A DNA stretch of 64,000 nt from Lutimaribacter saemankumensis. Lineage in GTDB: Bacteria; Pseudomonadota; Alphaproteobacteria; Rhodobacterales; Rhodobacteraceae. Every line of letters starts with the position of its first letter. Position 1 is the first letter of the stretch. This document shows positions 8,618-16,305 of this stretch, in pieces. The notes under the pieces are model-generated. The model did not search any database and was not told the DNA's origin. It saw nothing but the letters and a program-made list of their open reading frames with translations. Position numbers and translations under genes: made by a program. Where the stretch lies: the NCBI RefSeq assembly GCF_900100005.1, contig NZ_FNEB01000001.1:682001-746000 (forward strand), in the 5' to 3' direction.

Positions 8618-8890
8618 TTAAACTCCGGGCGATACTTCTACGAGGTCGTAGTCTGGTATGAACCCAGCGGTTCGCGCAGCAGAGACGAAAGCCAGGCGGG
8701 CGGCACTGACGGGAGCCAAACAGTTCATCGCCGCATCGATAAGTTCGATTGCGCGGTCCCGAGCTTTATCCGTCACTGGCCATTTCTTGTTCAACCAGTA
8801 ATACGCCTGCTCAATCGTTGTGAATTTCTTGGTATCGCCATCTTCAGAGATAACCAGTGTCAGGGGGCTTCCCCAGTAAATTTCTATCAT
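8618..8890 (-). CDS. DUF982 family protein
   Basis: The 90-residue protein matches the DUF982 pattern from memory: a short N-terminal beta segment, then TIEQAYYWLNKKWP, a helix KARDRAIELIDAAMNCL, and AARLAFVSAARTAGF at the end. DUF982 proteins are small, cytoplasmic, found mainly in alphaproteobacteria, often as strays in plasmids or islands, and have no established function. It is separated from the 75-residue ORF by 33 nt and may be the first gene of a small minus-strand transcript with it and hemolysin III. Confidence 0.75.
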   Translation of the reverse strand: MIEIYWGSPLTLVISEDGDTKKFTTIEQAYYWLNKKWPVTDKARDRAIELIDAAMNCLAPVSAARLAFVSAARTAGFIPDYDLVEVSPGV

Positions 8891-9002
8891 GGACTTCTTT
8901 CAAATCATAGTTCGCATACCCCTGCGAAATGCATCGGGGCTGCTTAAGAAGACGGGCGCTGCCGAGTGGCTGCCCCCGTCACAATGCCTTGGTAGCGAAG
9001 AA

Positions 9003-9209
9003 TTATGCCAGAGCGAGATTACTCGCGGCCTCACGTCCATCGCGGCCACTCTCGACATCGAACGTCACGGCTTGACCGTCGTCCAGACGATCAATCCCAG
9101 CCCGTTCGAGCGTGGAAATATGAACGAAGACGTCTTTCTTTCCATTTTCCGGAGCAATGAAGCCGAAGCCTTTAGTTTGGTTGAACCATTTCACGGTGCC
9201 ATTAGCCAT
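9003..9209 (-). CDS. CspA-family cold-shock protein
   Basis: The 68-residue single cold-shock domain begins [20 protein letters not shown]. It holds RNP1 (KGFGFIAP) and RNP2 (VFVHIS), the aromatic RNA-binding motifs, and ends where a one-domain protein should. Such proteins bind single-stranded RNA or DNA in the cytoplasm as RNA chaperones or antiterminators. The residue in the middle ([15 protein letters not shown]) follows the usual family pattern. A ribosome site (GGAGAC) lies close upstream of the start. It stands alone with over 700 nt of noncoding DNA upstream. Confidence 0.93.
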   Translation of the reverse strand: MANGTVKWFNQTKGFGFIAPENGKKDVFVHISTLERAGIDRLDDGQAVTFDVESGRDGREAASNLALA

Positions 9210-9912
9210 CGTGTAGTCTCCATATATTCTTGCCGCCCACAGAATGCAGCGGCCCGGCCCAGTGTCGTCAAAAGATCAACTGAGGCCGTTAGGAGACAGA
9301 AGGTCGAAAGAAGATGCTTTGCACTACTAGAGGTAAGTTAGCGCCGTAACACTTACAAGTGCTGTTGGTTTTATTCTTCTCGAGATGAACCGCCGTCGGC
9401 CCTCACGCGTTTTCTTGCCGCAGCCCTTTTGTTCTTGCCGTAAGTTCGGGCTGGTTCATTGCTCCCGACACAGCGCAGTGTGGGGGCGTTTTCCTGGAGC
9501 AGTCCCGGGCAGATCAATCAGGAGCAAATGATTGGGTTGCTTGGAGCACAACTTTGGGCTCAAGCGGCCTTACACCGCTGCCCGACTGAACGACGGCTTT
9601 GCGGGACGGATCTGCCATTGGCTGAGTTTCGGCCAATGACTTCTCTATTTTGTCAGATCACCGAAAGCAGGTCAAATTCACTGAACTTGATCGCCATGCA
9701 ACTCAATTCCGAAAGCCGATCTTCAAAAGGCGTTCAGCATGCACGCCTCGGGCACTTCGCGGACGTTCACTGCAGCCCAGCTTAAAGGATGCATTGCGGG
9801 ACGAAGTGAGCTTTCGCTGCAATCGCTCCTACGGCAACTTTCGCCTCGCGTTCGGATCTACTGCGATCTGTCGTGCACGGCTGCTGAGCAATTCTCCGCG
9901 GGGATTTCTGGA
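9210..9912. other. Long noncoding interval with degenerate repeat fragments
   Basis: About 700 bases without a convincing gene; the short open frames here lack ribosome sites and recognisable products. The first ~150 bases should contain the leader and promoter of the cold-shock gene. From about 9590 it holds fragments of a repeated noncoding motif: GGCTTTGCGGGACGGATCTG at 9594-9613, and GCATTGCGGGACGAAG followed by GCTTTCGCTGC near 9790-9821. Related wording recurs near 13146-13170. These look like eroded copies of a dispersed intergenic repeat. Confidence 0.5.
9594..9822. repeat. Two degenerate copies of a GCNTTGCGGGAC intergenic repeat
   Basis: Copy one reads GGCTTTGCGGGAC then CTGCCATTG (9594-9619). 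Copy two reads TGCATTGCGGGACGAAG then CTTTCGCTGC (about 9788-9821). A third relative is at 13146-13171. The shared core is TTGCGGGAC with a nearby CTGCC or CGCTGC. The copies are too diverged to define ends by eye. Confidence 0.4.
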
Positions 9913-10719
9913 TCACGCGCGAGCCTCATGCATGGCCCTGATCATTCGCGCGTTTTCCAGGGCGATTACGCTTTGGGCGGCGAACATCTGTGCGAGCCGG
10001 GTGGCGTCATCTGAAAAGGGACGGACCGTTTGCCGGTAAAGCGCGAAAGCCCCGACCAATTCGTCTGCGGCCATCATCGGGATGGCGACAAAGGATCGTG
10101 CCCCGCCCAATTCGGCGGTGGCATAGCGCAAGGGATCGTCGGTTTTGTAAATGCTCTCAGATTTGACGTCGAAGATATTTATCACCTCGCGTTGAGCATC
10201 CATGCGGCCAAGCCCTGTCTGAGGGCTGACGGTGAACCAGCCCTGATCGTCGAACCATGTCTTGAAGTTTGACGGTATCCCCAGCGTGAATGTCGCGTGA
10301 AATTTCCTGTTCTGCCCGTATTCGAAGAGGATTCCGTACTCGGCGTCGCAAAGCTCTAACGCATAAGCCAGAATCAGGGGCATCACGGCGTCCAGGTCGC
10401 CTTTCGCCGCGCTGATAATCCGCAATACCTCGCTCAGGGCTTTTTCGCGGCTGATCGCTTCTTCGAGGCTCAGCGCCAGTTCTGACATCACAGCTGTCAT
10501 TTCGGACTGGTCGCGAGGTTGCGAAGACCCTCCGCTAAGGTGCGTTGCCAGTTCCTGTTTCGAAGACACCTCTAGCTTTCGATAGATCGTCGCCAGATGC
10601 GTGCGCACCGTGGACGGGGCAATGCACAAGGTGTCGGCGATCGTCTGATAGGTCGCGCCACTGGCATAGGCATGCGCGATCTCCAATTCCCGTGGGCTAA
10701 GTTCGACTTGCTCTGACAC
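9913..10719 (-). CDS. LuxR-type HTH + GAF domain regulator, apparently without output domain
   Basis: The 268-residue protein starts at GTG (10717-10719) with GAGG nine bases upstream. Residues 5-60 form a LuxR-type DNA-binding domain (LSPRELEIAHAYASGATYQT, then PSTVRTHLATIYRKL), unusually at the N-terminus. A helical linker (about 75-105) leads to a GAF sensor domain (about 105-260; ENARMIRAMHEARA at the end). In relatives I recall, this layout continues into a cyclase or kinase domain, so this copy may be truncated; its last residues resemble the linker into such a domain. It is divergent from the NTF2-like/MFS/AA_synth operon and is the likely regulator of it. The ligand is unknown. Confidence 0.75.
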   Translation of the reverse strand: MSEQVELSPRELEIAHAYASGATYQTIADTLCIAPSTVRTHLATIYRKLEVSSKQELATHLSGGSSQPRDQSEMTAVMSELALSLEEAISREKALSEVLRIISAAKGDLDAVMPLILAYALELCDAEYGILFEYGQNRKFHATFTLGIPSNFKTWFDDQGWFTVSPQTGLGRMDAQREVINIFDVKSESIYKTDDPLRYATAELGGARSFVAIPMMAADELVGAFALYRQTVRPFSDDATRLAQMFAAQSVIALENARMIRAMHEARA

Positions 10720-10815
10720 GAATAACGCCTCGCTGGAAATGATGTGGTTTCAGTGTGGGCACGGTCGGAGCGATACGCAATCCTGCAAGTGCTGTACCGC
10801 AGATACTGCATGAAT

Positions 10816-10835
10816 GATGCACATTTTACAGCATC
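10816..10835. promoter_or_regulatory. Candidate operator between the LuxR-GAF gene and the NTF2-like operon
   Basis: GATGC (10816-10820) and GCATC (10831-10835) are perfectly inverted about a 10-base AT-rich spacer, centred about 80 bases before the NTF2-like start in the divergent intergenic region. The spacing puts the half-sites on roughly one and a half helical turns, plausible for a dimeric LuxR-type regulator. Short arms mean chance is possible. Confidence 0.3.
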
Positions 10836-10905
10836 TGCACGATACCCGGCGTGTCGGTCCCTGACCTAAGATAATCCGCATATCATCAGCATGGAGGACC
10901 TTCCG

Positions 10906-11319
10906 ATGTCACGTTTTGAAGCCGCAAAAGCCTTTTTCGAAGCCTGCGAAACCGGCAAGGGATGGGATGGGTGCAAAGCTTTCTGCCAAGATGGCGCGAC
11001 TTTTTCCTGTCAGGCAGATGCGCTTGCTGACACCAATACCCTCGCAGACTATGCCGAATGGATGAAAGGCCTGCTGACGCCTGTGCCCGATGGGCGCTAT
11101 GTGCTTAAGGCGTTTGCCTTTGACGAAACGCATGGCACGGCAGTGGCGGCGGCCGAATTCCACGGGACACAGACCGGCGAAGGCGGGCCAGTGCCGCCCA
11201 CGGGCAGATCAGTCGTTTCCGACTACGCTTATGTCATGCACTTCGACGGTGACAAGATCAGCCACATGACCAAGATCTGGAATGATGTGCACGCCCTGCG
11301 CGGGCTGGGCTGGGCGTAA
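10906..11319 (+). CDS. Nuclear transport factor 2-like (SnoaL-type) protein
   Basis: This 137-residue cone-shaped-fold protein starts MSRFEAAKAFFEACETGKGW and ends HMTKIWNDVHALRGLGWA. The pattern is that of NTF2/SnoaL-like small proteins: a helix pair, a WMKGLLTPVPDG loop and beta strands ending in DGDKISHMTKIW. Such proteins bind small hydrophobic ligands or act as isomerases, cyclases or accessory subunits in the cytoplasm. I prefer ATG 10906 over ATG 10891 because GGAGG (10893-10897) sits 8 bases before it. The stop overlaps the next start (TAATG), so translation is probably coupled to the MFS gene. Confidence 0.8.
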   Translation: MSRFEAAKAFFEACETGKGWDGCKAFCQDGATFSCQADALADTNTLADYAEWMKGLLTPVPDGRYVLKAFAFDETHGTAVAAAEFHGTQTGEGGPVPPTGRSVVSDYAYVMHFDGDKISHMTKIWNDVHALRGLGWA

Positions 11320-12494
11320 TGCGCTGGCGTATACTGGCACTTCTGTTTCTGGCCCGCATCGGACTTGGGTTTCAGTTTCAGACAGTGGCCTCCGTGGGCG
11401 ATGATTTGATCGTCGCCTTCGGGCTTGATTACGCGGGGATCGGTTTCCTGATCGGTCTCTTCATGGCCCCCGGACTGTTTCTGGCCATACCGGCCGGGTA
11501 TTGGGGCCGATATGTTTCGGATCGCATCATGGTGGTGATCGGTTTGGGCGCACTGGCATTGGGTGGGGCCGTATCGTCCTTCGCAACAGAAAGCTGGGCT
11601 ATTGGGCTGGGTCGCATATTTGCCGGCGCAGGCTTTCTGTTTACCACGCTCTATTTCACGAAAATGGTCGCGGATTGGTTCGAAGGGCGTGAAATCGCGA
11701 CCGCCATGAGCATCCTTGTCATGTCTTGGCCATTCGGAATCGCCATGGGTCAGGTCGGCCACGCGTGGCTTGCGCAGGCTTTCGGTTGGCAGGTTCCGTT
11801 TCAGGTGGCCTCTGTTTACTGTCTGCTCGCCGCGCTCGGGGTGTTTCTGTACTACAGATCGCCACATGATCTACCGCCAGAAAAAGGTGGCTCGGGCGCT
11901 GTACTAACAGGTCAAGAATGGCGATTGGTTCTTTGTGCCGCTGCCGCGTGGGGTGTGTTCAACGCCGCCTACGTCACCTATCTATCGTTTGGTCCGAAGG
12001 TTCTCGAAGACCTTGGCCAATCCGCCATCGCCGCCGCAAGCATCGTCAGCATCGGGAGTTGGTTGATGATCCTGTCAGGTGCCGCGTGCGGGCAGGTTGT
12101 AGACCGCTTCGGCGGACGAAATGTAGTATTGACCATTTGTATGGCAGGCGCGGTCGTTTCTCTCATGCTGCTTGGCGTCCAAGGGGCCGGGCTGGGCGCG
12201 AGCGTGCTGTTCGGTCTGATCGGCATGGCACCGGCGGGCGTCATCATGGCAATGGCGGGACAAGCCATGCGGCCACAGGTGCGCGCCTTCGGGATGGGCA
12301 TCTTCTTTACCGTCTACTACACGATCATGCTGGTCACGCCCCCGGCCGCTGGTGCAATCCTGGATGCGACGGGCAGCGCGCAGGGGCCGATATGGCTAGC
12401 CATCGTCCTGTTTACCGCGGTCGTCCCGCTAGGCCTCGCGTTTCAATATTTCAAAAGAACGCCTCTCGCAGGTGTGGAAAGGAAAGTCGGATGA
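11319..12494 (+). CDS. Major facilitator superfamily (MFS) transporter
   Basis: A 391-residue polytopic protein with about 12 hydrophobic segments in two halves. The loop after helix 2 reads GYWGRYVSDRIMVVIG, matching the MFS loop-2 motif; a second, weaker copy in the C-terminal half (GQVVDRFGGRNVV) marks the internal duplication. It resembles CynX/NimT- or nitrate-type transporters in overall layout, but substrate cannot be assigned. It overlaps the NTF2-like gene upstream by one base and the AA_synth gene downstream by four (ATGA), so the three genes form one tightly coupled operon. Transport of the substrate handled by its two partners is inferred. Confidence 0.85.
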   Translation: MRWRILALLFLARIGLGFQFQTVASVGDDLIVAFGLDYAGIGFLIGLFMAPGLFLAIPAGYWGRYVSDRIMVVIGLGALALGGAVSSFATESWAIGLGRIFAGAGFLFTTLYFTKMVADWFEGREIATAMSILVMSWPFGIAMGQVGHAWLAQAFGWQVPFQVASVYCLLAALGVFLYYRSPHDLPPEKGGSGAVLTGQEWRLVLCAAAAWGVFNAAYVTYLSFGPKVLEDLGQSAIAAASIVSIGSWLMILSGAACGQVVDRFGGRNVVLTICMAGAVVSLMLLGVQGAGLGASVLFGLIGMAPAGVIMAMAGQAMRPQVRAFGMGIFFTVYYTIMLVTPPAAGAILDATGSAQGPIWLAIVLFTAVVPLGLAFQYFKRTPLAGVERKVG

Positions 12495-13039
12495 CGGATG
12501 TTCGCAAAACAGTTTTCTTCCGGGAGAATATCACCGCCGATGAAATGGGCAGGTCAAGTGATCCGATCACCCGCGTCGCGGTCGCGGCCGTCTTGAGAAA
12601 CCCTTTTGCCGGAGTTGACCAAGAAGACCTGTCGCAGCTGTTCGAGTTAAGTGCGGAACTTGGTCAATCCTTGGCAGACGAGCTTGTGAACATGCTGAGT
12701 GAGGCACCTGTTTGCTACGGCAAGGCGGCTCTCATCGGATCGTCCGGCGCGATGGAGCATGGTGCCGCTGTACTTCATCCCGCCCTTGGCAAACCCGTGC
12801 GAGCAGCCATCGGTGGCGGCAAGGCCCTGATGCCGTCAAATCACAAGGTCGGCCCTTTGGGCGGGTGCATTGACTTGCCGCTTGGGCATAAGGACGAGCC
12901 TTGGTCGTTTGATCATATCGACACGATGACGCTTTGCGTGCCGGATGCACCGCGGGCAGACGAAATCGTGCTGTGCATTGGTCTCTCAGACGGAACCCGT
13001 GCAAATCCAAGAGTTGGAAAAGGCCCAACCCAATCCTAA
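12491..13039 (+). CDS. Amino acid synthesis (AA_synth) family protein
   Basis: The 182-residue protein begins at ATG 12491, overlapping the MFS stop as ATGA. Motifs PITRVAVAAVLRNPFAG and GKAALIGSSGAMEHGAAVLHP, then HKVGPLGGCIDLPLGHKDEP, fit the AA_synth family (PF06684 as I recall), a set of compact cytoplasmic proteins named from a loose link to amino-acid metabolism. Members often sit beside hydrolases and oxidoreductases for heterocyclic or pyrimidine-like compounds. The real reaction is not established. It is the third gene of the NTF2-like/MFS operon, consistent with a small catabolic unit controlled by the divergent LuxR-GAF protein. Confidence 0.75.
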   Translation: MTDVRKTVFFRENITADEMGRSSDPITRVAVAAVLRNPFAGVDQEDLSQLFELSAELGQSLADELVNMLSEAPVCYGKAALIGSSGAMEHGAAVLHPALGKPVRAAIGGGKALMPSNHKVGPLGGCIDLPLGHKDEPWSFDHIDTMTLCVPDAPRADEIVLCIGLSDGTRANPRVGKGPTQS

Positions 13040-13062
13040 CCATTCAAATCCTTCGCACAGGT

Positions 13063-13200
13063 ACCGCATAGCGGTCGTTTAAATAAGTCGCAGCAATGGT
13101 CGAAGTGGGCACTGTGCCGCCGTTCGCTGTGATCCCGTCCACCGACTGCTTTGCGGGACAAAACTGCCGTTCGATGCATTGTAGCCGGCTGGTCAGCTTG
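13063..13200. repeat. Noncoding tail with weak hairpin and third copy of the GCNTTGCGGGAC repeat
   Basis: A short hairpin ACCGC/GCGGT (13063-13075) follows the AA_synth gene without a T-run. From about 13085 the DNA contains GTTCGCTG and then TGCTTTGCGGGAC-N6-TGCCGTTCG (13147-13175), related to the repeat copies near 9594 and 9790. No gene is seen between 13040 and 13296. Confidence 0.35.
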
Positions 13201-13296
13201 TAAGCCCGCTTGGCGGGTTAGAGCGGCATCGCCACAATTTGGCCTCCGTTGTTAACTAGTTTTCTTAAGCCTTGGAACAGTCGCGGAACCAGAGAC

Positions 13297-14139
13297 ATGA
13301 CCAACCTTCTGAAAGCATCAACAATTGCCTTTGCAGTATTGACCCTGAGTTTTGCGGCAAGTTTGTCGATGATTGCGACGGAAATTTCTGCCAAGGGCAA
13401 CGGTGGCGGTGGCGGCAACGGCGGCGGCAACGGAGGTGGCAACGGCGGCGGCAATGGCGCTAGCAACGCTGGAGGCAATGCTGGCGGTCATGGTGGCGGC
13501 AAAGGCGGGGGCCATGGGGTCGGGCACAGCGGTCAACACGGCGGCGGACATGGGCTGGGCAACGCAAATGGCCACGCGAAAGGGTCTTCAAGCCAGTCTA
13601 TGAAAGGCAAAAGCGCGAATGCAAAAGGCAAGTCAAACGCGAAGGGCCACAATTCTGCAAACCCGGGGAAAGGATCCATCGCGTCTGGGATGAAAGGGCT
13701 CAATGCCGTGAATGCCAGTGCAACAGCCTTCGCAAATGCGGCGCCCAACAGTATGGTTGGCCAGATTGCCCAGTATAGCGACTCTCTGAGCAGCTTGTCA
13801 GAAGCACAAATTGCCCAGGAGGAGGCCAATACCGCTATCTCGGCGGCCCAGGCATCCATAAGCGAAGCCGAGGCGGCCGTAGCAGAGGCGCAAGAGGCCG
13901 TCGATACTGCCGCAGACGAAACCGCCGCAGCCGAAGCAGAGGCGAGCCTTGCAGAAGCTCAAGCAGAGTTGGCGGATGCAGAAGCCGCGATGGCCGAGGC
14001 CGAAGAGGCAGCAGTGGCAGCGGAAGAAGCGGTTGCAGAAGCAGAAACCGCTGTCGATGACATGAGCGCAGCACTTGGCCTTGGCAGCCTGTCCGAAGAG
14101 GCGCTTAGTGCGTTCCATGGTCAACTGGCCGGCAAATAA
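13297..14139 (+). CDS. Secreted glycine-rich protein with C-terminal Ala/Glu helix
   Basis: The 280-residue protein starts MTNLLKASTIAFAVLTLSFA. It has a Sec signal peptide (cleavage likely near ATEISA-KG), then about 75 residues of NGGG-type and GHGGGK-type repeats, then a basic KGKS-rich section. A conserved-looking block GLNAVNASATAFANAAPNS leads into about 90 residues almost entirely of Ala and Glu (EAEAAVAEAQ-like units), which should form a long single helix or coiled coil. The GLNA...NAAPNS block recurs in secreted alphaproteobacterial proteins I remember, without known function. Start ATG 13297 is chosen over an upstream TTG because the signal peptide begins there. The repeats make this locus prone to slippage. 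Confidence 0.7.
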   Translation: MTNLLKASTIAFAVLTLSFAASLSMIATEISAKGNGGGGGNGGGNGGGNGGGNGASNAGGNAGGHGGGKGGGHGVGHSGQHGGGHGLGNANGHAKGSSSQSMKGKSANAKGKSNAKGHNSANPGKGSIASGMKGLNAVNASATAFANAAPNSMVGQIAQYSDSLSSLSEAQIAQEEANTAISAAQASISEAEAAVAEAQEAVDTAADETAAAEAEASLAEAQAELADAEAAMAEAEEAAVAAEEAVAEAETAVDDMSAALGLGSLSEEALSAFHGQLAGK

Positions 14140-14274
14140 CTCAATCTCGGTGAAGAGCTCTTGCAAAGCGAGAAAATCATGAACGGTGCGCATTGAAATT
14201 CGCCGACTGATATTTCTTCCGGGAAAAACCCACTTTCGGAATGAAGCGGTAAAGACGCTACGGGAACGGCTTAG

Positions 14275-15174
14275 GTGCTTCGACAAGGAAAATTTCTTTC
14301 TGCGGTTCTACTATCCGCCTTGGCCGTGCTGGCTGCTGCAGTCTTAGTGCTTTCGTGGGGGGCGTGGGGTTCCGGTCCAACCGCTGCCAAGGCTGAAACT
14401 GTGCCCGATACCGGTAATAGCCGGACAGTAACCAAGTCGCCGGGCGATGGTAAAAGCCCTGAAGACCTTGAACCTACCGGTGTTTCCGAAATCGAAGGAA
14501 AGCTGAAAACGGCGCTTGGAGAGTGCTTTGACTACCCCGAAAAGGTTTCTCCAGACACCGAAGTGACACTCGCATTCACCCTTGATGAACAGGGCGAACT
14601 TGTGGGCATCCCGCAGCTTACCGACGATCCAGACAAGACGCCCGATGTTCGACGCCTTTATCTGGGTGGTCTGCTCGCGCTGGAAAACTGTGCGCCTTTT
14701 ACCGTAGGCGGAACACGAGGCACTTTCAGAGCCACGATCGCAGACACCGGCATCGACTCCGTGAAAGACTTGTCTAAAGCCGAGCCTGAACAAAAACCGT
14801 CTGTCCAAGTGGCCAAACGGGTCGTGCATAGCACCGCGAGCCAGGCGTCTGAAGATGCGCTCTCTCTCGATAGATCCGCCCGTGTCGAGATCCAGCGCCG
14901 TCTGAAGCTGTTGGACTTTGATCCGGGGGGTGTCGACGGCGTTTTCGGAAAAAACAGTCGCAACGCGATTACTTCTTGGCAAGAAGACAAGGGGTTCCCG
15001 GTCAGCGGGCACCTGAACGCGATTCAGTTGTTGGCTTTGAATGCTCAAAGCCAAGCCAAGTATGACGCGTACCAATCCACAAATCCGGGTGCCGAGGAAC
15101 GAAAAACGCGCGTGCGGGTTTGTCGTCGCATTGGGGTTCTGGGAATAAAAGTCTGCAAAGATGAATATCGGTAA
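14275..15174 (+). CDS. Membrane-anchored TolA-C/TonB-like + peptidoglycan-binding protein
   Basis: The 299-residue protein starts at GTG 14275. An N-terminal hydrophobic anchor (VLLSALAVLAAAVLVLSW) is followed by a low-complexity linker. A domain at about residues 70-160 (TEVTLAFTLDEQGELVGIP ... LALENCAPFTV) resembles the C-terminal domain of TolA/TonB-type proteins. A PG_binding_1 repeat follows at about 200-260 (EIQRRLKLLDFDPGGVDGVF ... RNAITSWQ). The last residues RVCRRIGVLGIKVCKDEYR contain two cysteines that may form a disulfide. Together this suggests a periplasmic protein linking inner membrane and cell wall. It follows the glycine-rich secreted protein by 135 nt and may be its partner; that is inference. 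Confidence 0.7.
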   Translation: MLRQGKFLSAVLLSALAVLAAAVLVLSWGAWGSGPTAAKAETVPDTGNSRTVTKSPGDGKSPEDLEPTGVSEIEGKLKTALGECFDYPEKVSPDTEVTLAFTLDEQGELVGIPQLTDDPDKTPDVRRLYLGGLLALENCAPFTVGGTRGTFRATIADTGIDSVKDLSKAEPEQKPSVQVAKRVVHSTASQASEDALSLDRSARVEIQRRLKLLDFDPGGVDGVFGKNSRNAITSWQEDKGFPVSGHLNAIQLLALNAQSQAKYDAYQSTNPGAEERKTRVRVCRRIGVLGIKVCKDEYR

Positions 15175-15337
15175 GCTGAAAACTCAATTCAGCTCGAGCA
15201 GAAAAACCCTGATTTGCCGGATTAACAGTGTTTGGCACGACCGTGGTGCCGTGTAGCTGACGATCAAGAAATGGACCTGCCCCTCGTCCCGTTGAGGGGG
15301 CGTCTTGGGATCGAAGCCGATGTTTGCTGTGACAAAA

Positions 15338-15529
15338 TCAATGGCCGTTCTGGGCCATGAAGGTCGAATCTATGCTTCCGGTATACTGCTTGCGCCAGCG
15401 ATAGTACGTCTGTTCAACAACGCCGATCTGTCGGATCGCGTCGAGACGGGACATGCCCTGTCCCATCAGCACCTCAACCTGTCGTAACTTCGAGACAATC
15501 TCTTCGGGCTTGGGTCGCCTGTTTGCCAT
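15338..15529 (-). pseudogene. Truncated IS3-family OrfA transposase
   Basis: The 63-residue frame starts MANRRPKPEEIVSKLRQVEV and continues QGMSRLDAIRQIGVVEQTYYRWRKQY, the HTH of IS3-group OrfA proteins. After RKQYTGS the sequence departs from the family and stops, so only about the first 50 residues are genuine; a normal OrfA is near 90 residues. It cannot move without the missing OrfB catalytic subunit. Its promoter side faces 15530-15600. Confidence 0.75.
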
Positions 15530-15600
15530 TCTCGGTCCTCCGTTTCCTAAACATAGTGGTGGACCAGTTCAGTTGGGGAGGCTCACAAGGTTCGATTTGT
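15338..15600 (-). mobile_element. IS3-family insertion sequence remnant
   Basis: A minus-strand stub of transposase OrfA plus its upstream end (through about 15600, including GGTGGACCAGTTCAGTTGGG, which resembles a terminal repeat) remains. No OrfB is found. The left boundary is unclear; TGGACCTGCCCC at about 15271 may be debris of the other end. The remnant separates the glycine-rich/PG-binding pair from the mobile-type gene run at 15.6 kb. Confidence 0.65.
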
Positions 15601-15639
15601 GTGAATAATGGGAGGCACCTTGAAACAATGAGGTGCCCC

Positions 15640-15810
15640 ATGCGCTATATAACTTTCCGCGATCTGCAAGAGAAACTTGGCGGCAGAAGCCGCAGTTCGC
15701 TCTATCGAGACCTGGAACTCGGTCGACTGCCACAACCGATTAAGTTTGGCTCTCGCGTGTACTGGAAGGAATCCGACATAGATGCCGCGCTCGAAGCGTT
15801 GGCTGAATGA
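15640..15810 (+). CDS. AlpA-like small HTH regulator (MerR-like excisionase type)
   Basis: The 56-residue protein MRYITFRDLQEKLGGRSRSS, then LYRDLELGRLPQPIKFGSR, VYWKESDIDAAL, is a typical AlpA/phage-excisionase winged helix: a recognition helix after GGRSRSSLYRDL, then a beta wing with P-x-P-I-K-x-G-x-R and W-x-E-x-D-I. Such proteins control integrase or excision genes in prophages and islands. ATG 15640 is chosen by homology of the first residues; ATG 15628 is in frame, with GGAGG 12 bases upstream of it, and is possible. No integrase is adjacent. It is the first of a run of small plus-strand genes. Confidence 0.8.
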   Translation: MRYITFRDLQEKLGGRSRSSLYRDLELGRLPQPIKFGSRVYWKESDIDAALEALAE

Positions 15811-15919
15811 GAACTACCCCCGACCATCGGGAAACCGTGGCGCTGGGGGTAGTCGTGTTCCTGGAAAGAACTCCGCGACTATACGCCCAGCGCCTTTCAA
15901 CTTCAATGAAAGGTGACTT

Positions 15920-16204
15920 ATGACACGACAAAAATGGTACTCTGGTGCCACCCAGGTCTACTGGACCTGCAAGGCGCTGCTGGAAGGCCGCGCAATCTCA
16001 CACAAAACCGAAATCCGCGAGGTTCGCGGCTGGCGATTGGGGGCAATCATCCACCGCCTGCGCCATGAGTTTGGCTGGCCCATCGTCACGGAATACCGAG
16101 GGCCTGACCATGTGGCCTATTATTCGCTGGCCCCAGGCTCCGACAAAGCCGCCCTGCGCTTCCCCAGATCGGCCCGTGCATTGGCTGAAGGGGGTGAAGG
16201 ATGA
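15920..16204 (+). CDS. Small HTH-domain protein of a mobile element
   Basis: The 94-residue protein begins MTRQKWYSGATQVYWTCKAL. It contains AISHKTEIREVRGWRLGAII followed by HRLRHEFGWPI and HVAYYSL, the helix-turn-helix layout of small element-encoded proteins (helix-turn-helix domain, often called unknown) that read out as IxHxxEIRExxGWRLGAIIxRLRxxxGWPI. A GGTGA ribosome-site-like motif is upstream (AAAGGTGACTT). The stop overlaps the start of a 34-residue ORF (ATGA), tying it to the downstream genes. DNA-binding role inferred. Confidence 0.7.
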   Translation: MTRQKWYSGATQVYWTCKALLEGRAISHKTEIREVRGWRLGAIIHRLRHEFGWPIVTEYRGPDHVAYYSLAPGSDKAALRFPRSARALAEGGEG

Positions 16205-16305
16205 AGCAGGCACGTATCGCCTATCTGCGCCGTGCATTCGGGTTTTCTGAGACACGCGCGAGACTGCTGGCAGAGCTTATCTATGGGGGCGCTCATGGCG
16301 ACTAA
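16201..16305 (+). CDS. 34-residue micro-ORF in the mobile-element operon
   Basis: ATG at 16201 overlaps the previous stop as ATGA and encodes MKQARIAYLRRAFGFSETRA, then RLLAELIYGGAHGD, ending at TAA 16303-16305. The helix pattern F-G-x-S-x-x-x-A-R-L-L-A-E-L-I-Y-G resembles a short DnaA-like or HTH-like helix pair found in small phage proteins. GGTGAAGG at 16191-16198 is a good ribosome site. It overlaps the next ORF by 11 bases. Coupled starts on both sides are the main evidence that it is real. Confidence 0.6.
   Translation: MKQARIAYLRRAFGFSETRARLLAELIYGGAHGD

Noticed and set aside
9459-10039. Short plus-strand frames in the interval after the cold-shock gene
   Set aside because: No ribosome sites, no family resemblance, and they include eroded repeat DNA.
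11918-12490. In-frame extension upstream of the AA_synth gene
   Set aside because: Overlaps the MFS transporter in another frame; the real start is the ATGA-coupled ATG at 12491.
13381-13560. Tandem glycine codon repeats as a noncoding minisatellite
   Set aside because: They keep the reading frame of a secreted protein with signal peptide and structured C-terminus, so they are coding.
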